Origin: Melanopsichium pennsylvanicum
Lineage: Eukaryota; Basidiomycota; Ustilaginomycetes; Ustilaginales
Assembly (NCBI GenBank): GCA_900208305.1
Contig: OAPG01000005.1
Location: 1 to 64,000 of the forward strand
Direction of reading: 5' to 3'
Length of the DNA: 64,000 nt
This document shows, piece after piece, positions 63,020 to 64,000 of the stretch. Position numbers and translations under genes: made by a program. The notes under the pieces were generated by a model. The model was not told the DNA's origin. It made no database searches and saw nothing but the letters and a program-made list of their open reading frames with translations. Every line of letters starts with the position of its first letter. Position 1 is the first letter of the stretch.

Positions 63020-64000
63020 GATGTTCGTATGCGATAATGGCGTGCAGAAGAGGGTGAGAGGAAGGCGGTTCGGAAGCGGAGCGTAATAAGATTGTTAGGC
63101 CAAATCGTGCAAATTGTCTGACTCTTTGCCGTTGCGTCTCAAAAGAGGTTCCGAATGTCGGGAGGCTTGTGACACGAGGTCTCCACTGAGCGAGCCAAGC
63201 GTGCTTCAGATATGCTGCCCAACAAGTTGGGGCTAATCAGATGCCGGCAAGACTTGAAAGCGCTTTTTGAGGTAAATGGATCTACTGGTGAGATTTTCTG
63301 GTGCAGCCTGTTCCATGTGCCTCGGTAGGTCGACAACGGCTATTAGGGTAATAAGCTGATTGATGGTTGTTTGCAAGAGCGGCAAATGCGAAGAAGTCCA
63401 AATGCTGCACAGTGATGAGGTTAGAGCTCGAGATAGGGTTCGAGACAATTGCGTTGCGAGAGTGCCGATACTGAGTAGGAAGGTGTGCGGATACCGGTTA
63501 TCACGTTGAAGAATGCGCAATCTTGGAGAAAGATAATGTTTTGCTGGTGTGAAAACTCGTCGTATGATCCGGTCTTTGAGGTTGTGACCAAAGCGGGAAG
63601 AAAAGTCGGGGGCGGCGGAGATGAAATCAAAATGGGATGGATGATCCGAACAGCGATCAACGGAAGTCAAAATAGGAGAGTGTGAAGATCAAAGTTGCCT
63701 TGGACCAAACAAGATGGTGTAGAGAAAGCAAGAGAGTGTGGGAGGAAGAGTCAAGAAGGGGTGCGACATTCACTGAAAGGGAAAAACCTGGTCCAAAGGG
63801 ACGAGGCTGAGAAGCAATCTCGAGCACGTCAGGGCTGAATCTTTCTCGTCTGAGACTAACATAGAGACAGATGCTACAACAGTACAACGGGCGTGCAGCC
63901 ACGCTCCCCAGAAAATCTTAGTCGTGTATGCGACGAGACATGTGAACGCCTTTACAGTTACGGAATGATTTTACCGTATCGAGCTCAACTGACTATCCTT
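63020..64000. other. promoter and leader region of the scaffold gene
   Basis: About 980 bases to the end of the window. A 145-codon minus frame (63233-63670) has no domain and is probably leader sequence. No second gene is visible. Confidence 0.5.

Overview
The window is a chromosome end of a fungus, most likely a smut-type basidiomycete (Ustilaginomycotina). It opens with 21 copies of the CCCTAA telomere repeat. Genes are about half GC and mostly intronless, and the few introns are short GT-AG introns. The pheromone-pathway scaffold (RING-PH-vWA) and fungal alpha-actinin families also point to fungi. The species assignment is inference from gene families only.

Layout: 1-126 telomere; about 1 kb of subtelomeric sequence; then three housekeeping-type genes (alpha-actinin, a very long protein ending in a mitochondrial S-adenosylmethionine carrier, and a WD40-cyclophilin of PPWD1 type). 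From 10.68 to about 27 kb lies a nest of transposons: a Tc1/mariner relic was split by a Ty3/gypsy chromovirus (gypsy-1, 11245-26028). The 3' LTR of gypsy-1 was in turn split by a second, opposite-strand chromovirus (gypsy-2, 18666-25860). Each insertion is proven by a matching 5-bp target duplication. A solo LTR of the gypsy-1 family sits just beyond (26372-26801).

The right half returns to single-copy genes: an uncharacterised fungal protein, cofilin, a gene-poor 8-kb stretch with gene relics, a bHLH transcription factor, a decayed gene, prenylcysteine oxidase, a CPA2 K+/H+ antiporter, a PP2C phosphatase, eIF3 subunit i, a Ser-rich protein and a Ste5/Far1-like scaffold.

The most notable content is in gypsy-1. 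Between pol and the 3' LTR, on the opposite strand, it carries a four-exon gene. Its three introns have canonical donors, CTGAC branch sites and CGACAG acceptors, and join in frame to encode a 373-residue protein with a zinc-cluster-like cysteine pattern followed by a charged helical tail. Gypsy-1 also shows a textbook -1 frameshift signal (GGGAAAC, 5-nt spacer, perfect 12-bp hairpin) at the gag stop. Both chromoviruses have a primer site complementary to 10 nt of their own LTR, as in Tf1-type self-priming. Gypsy-2 keeps near-identical LTRs but has lost its RNase H region and carries three in-frame TGA codons in pol.
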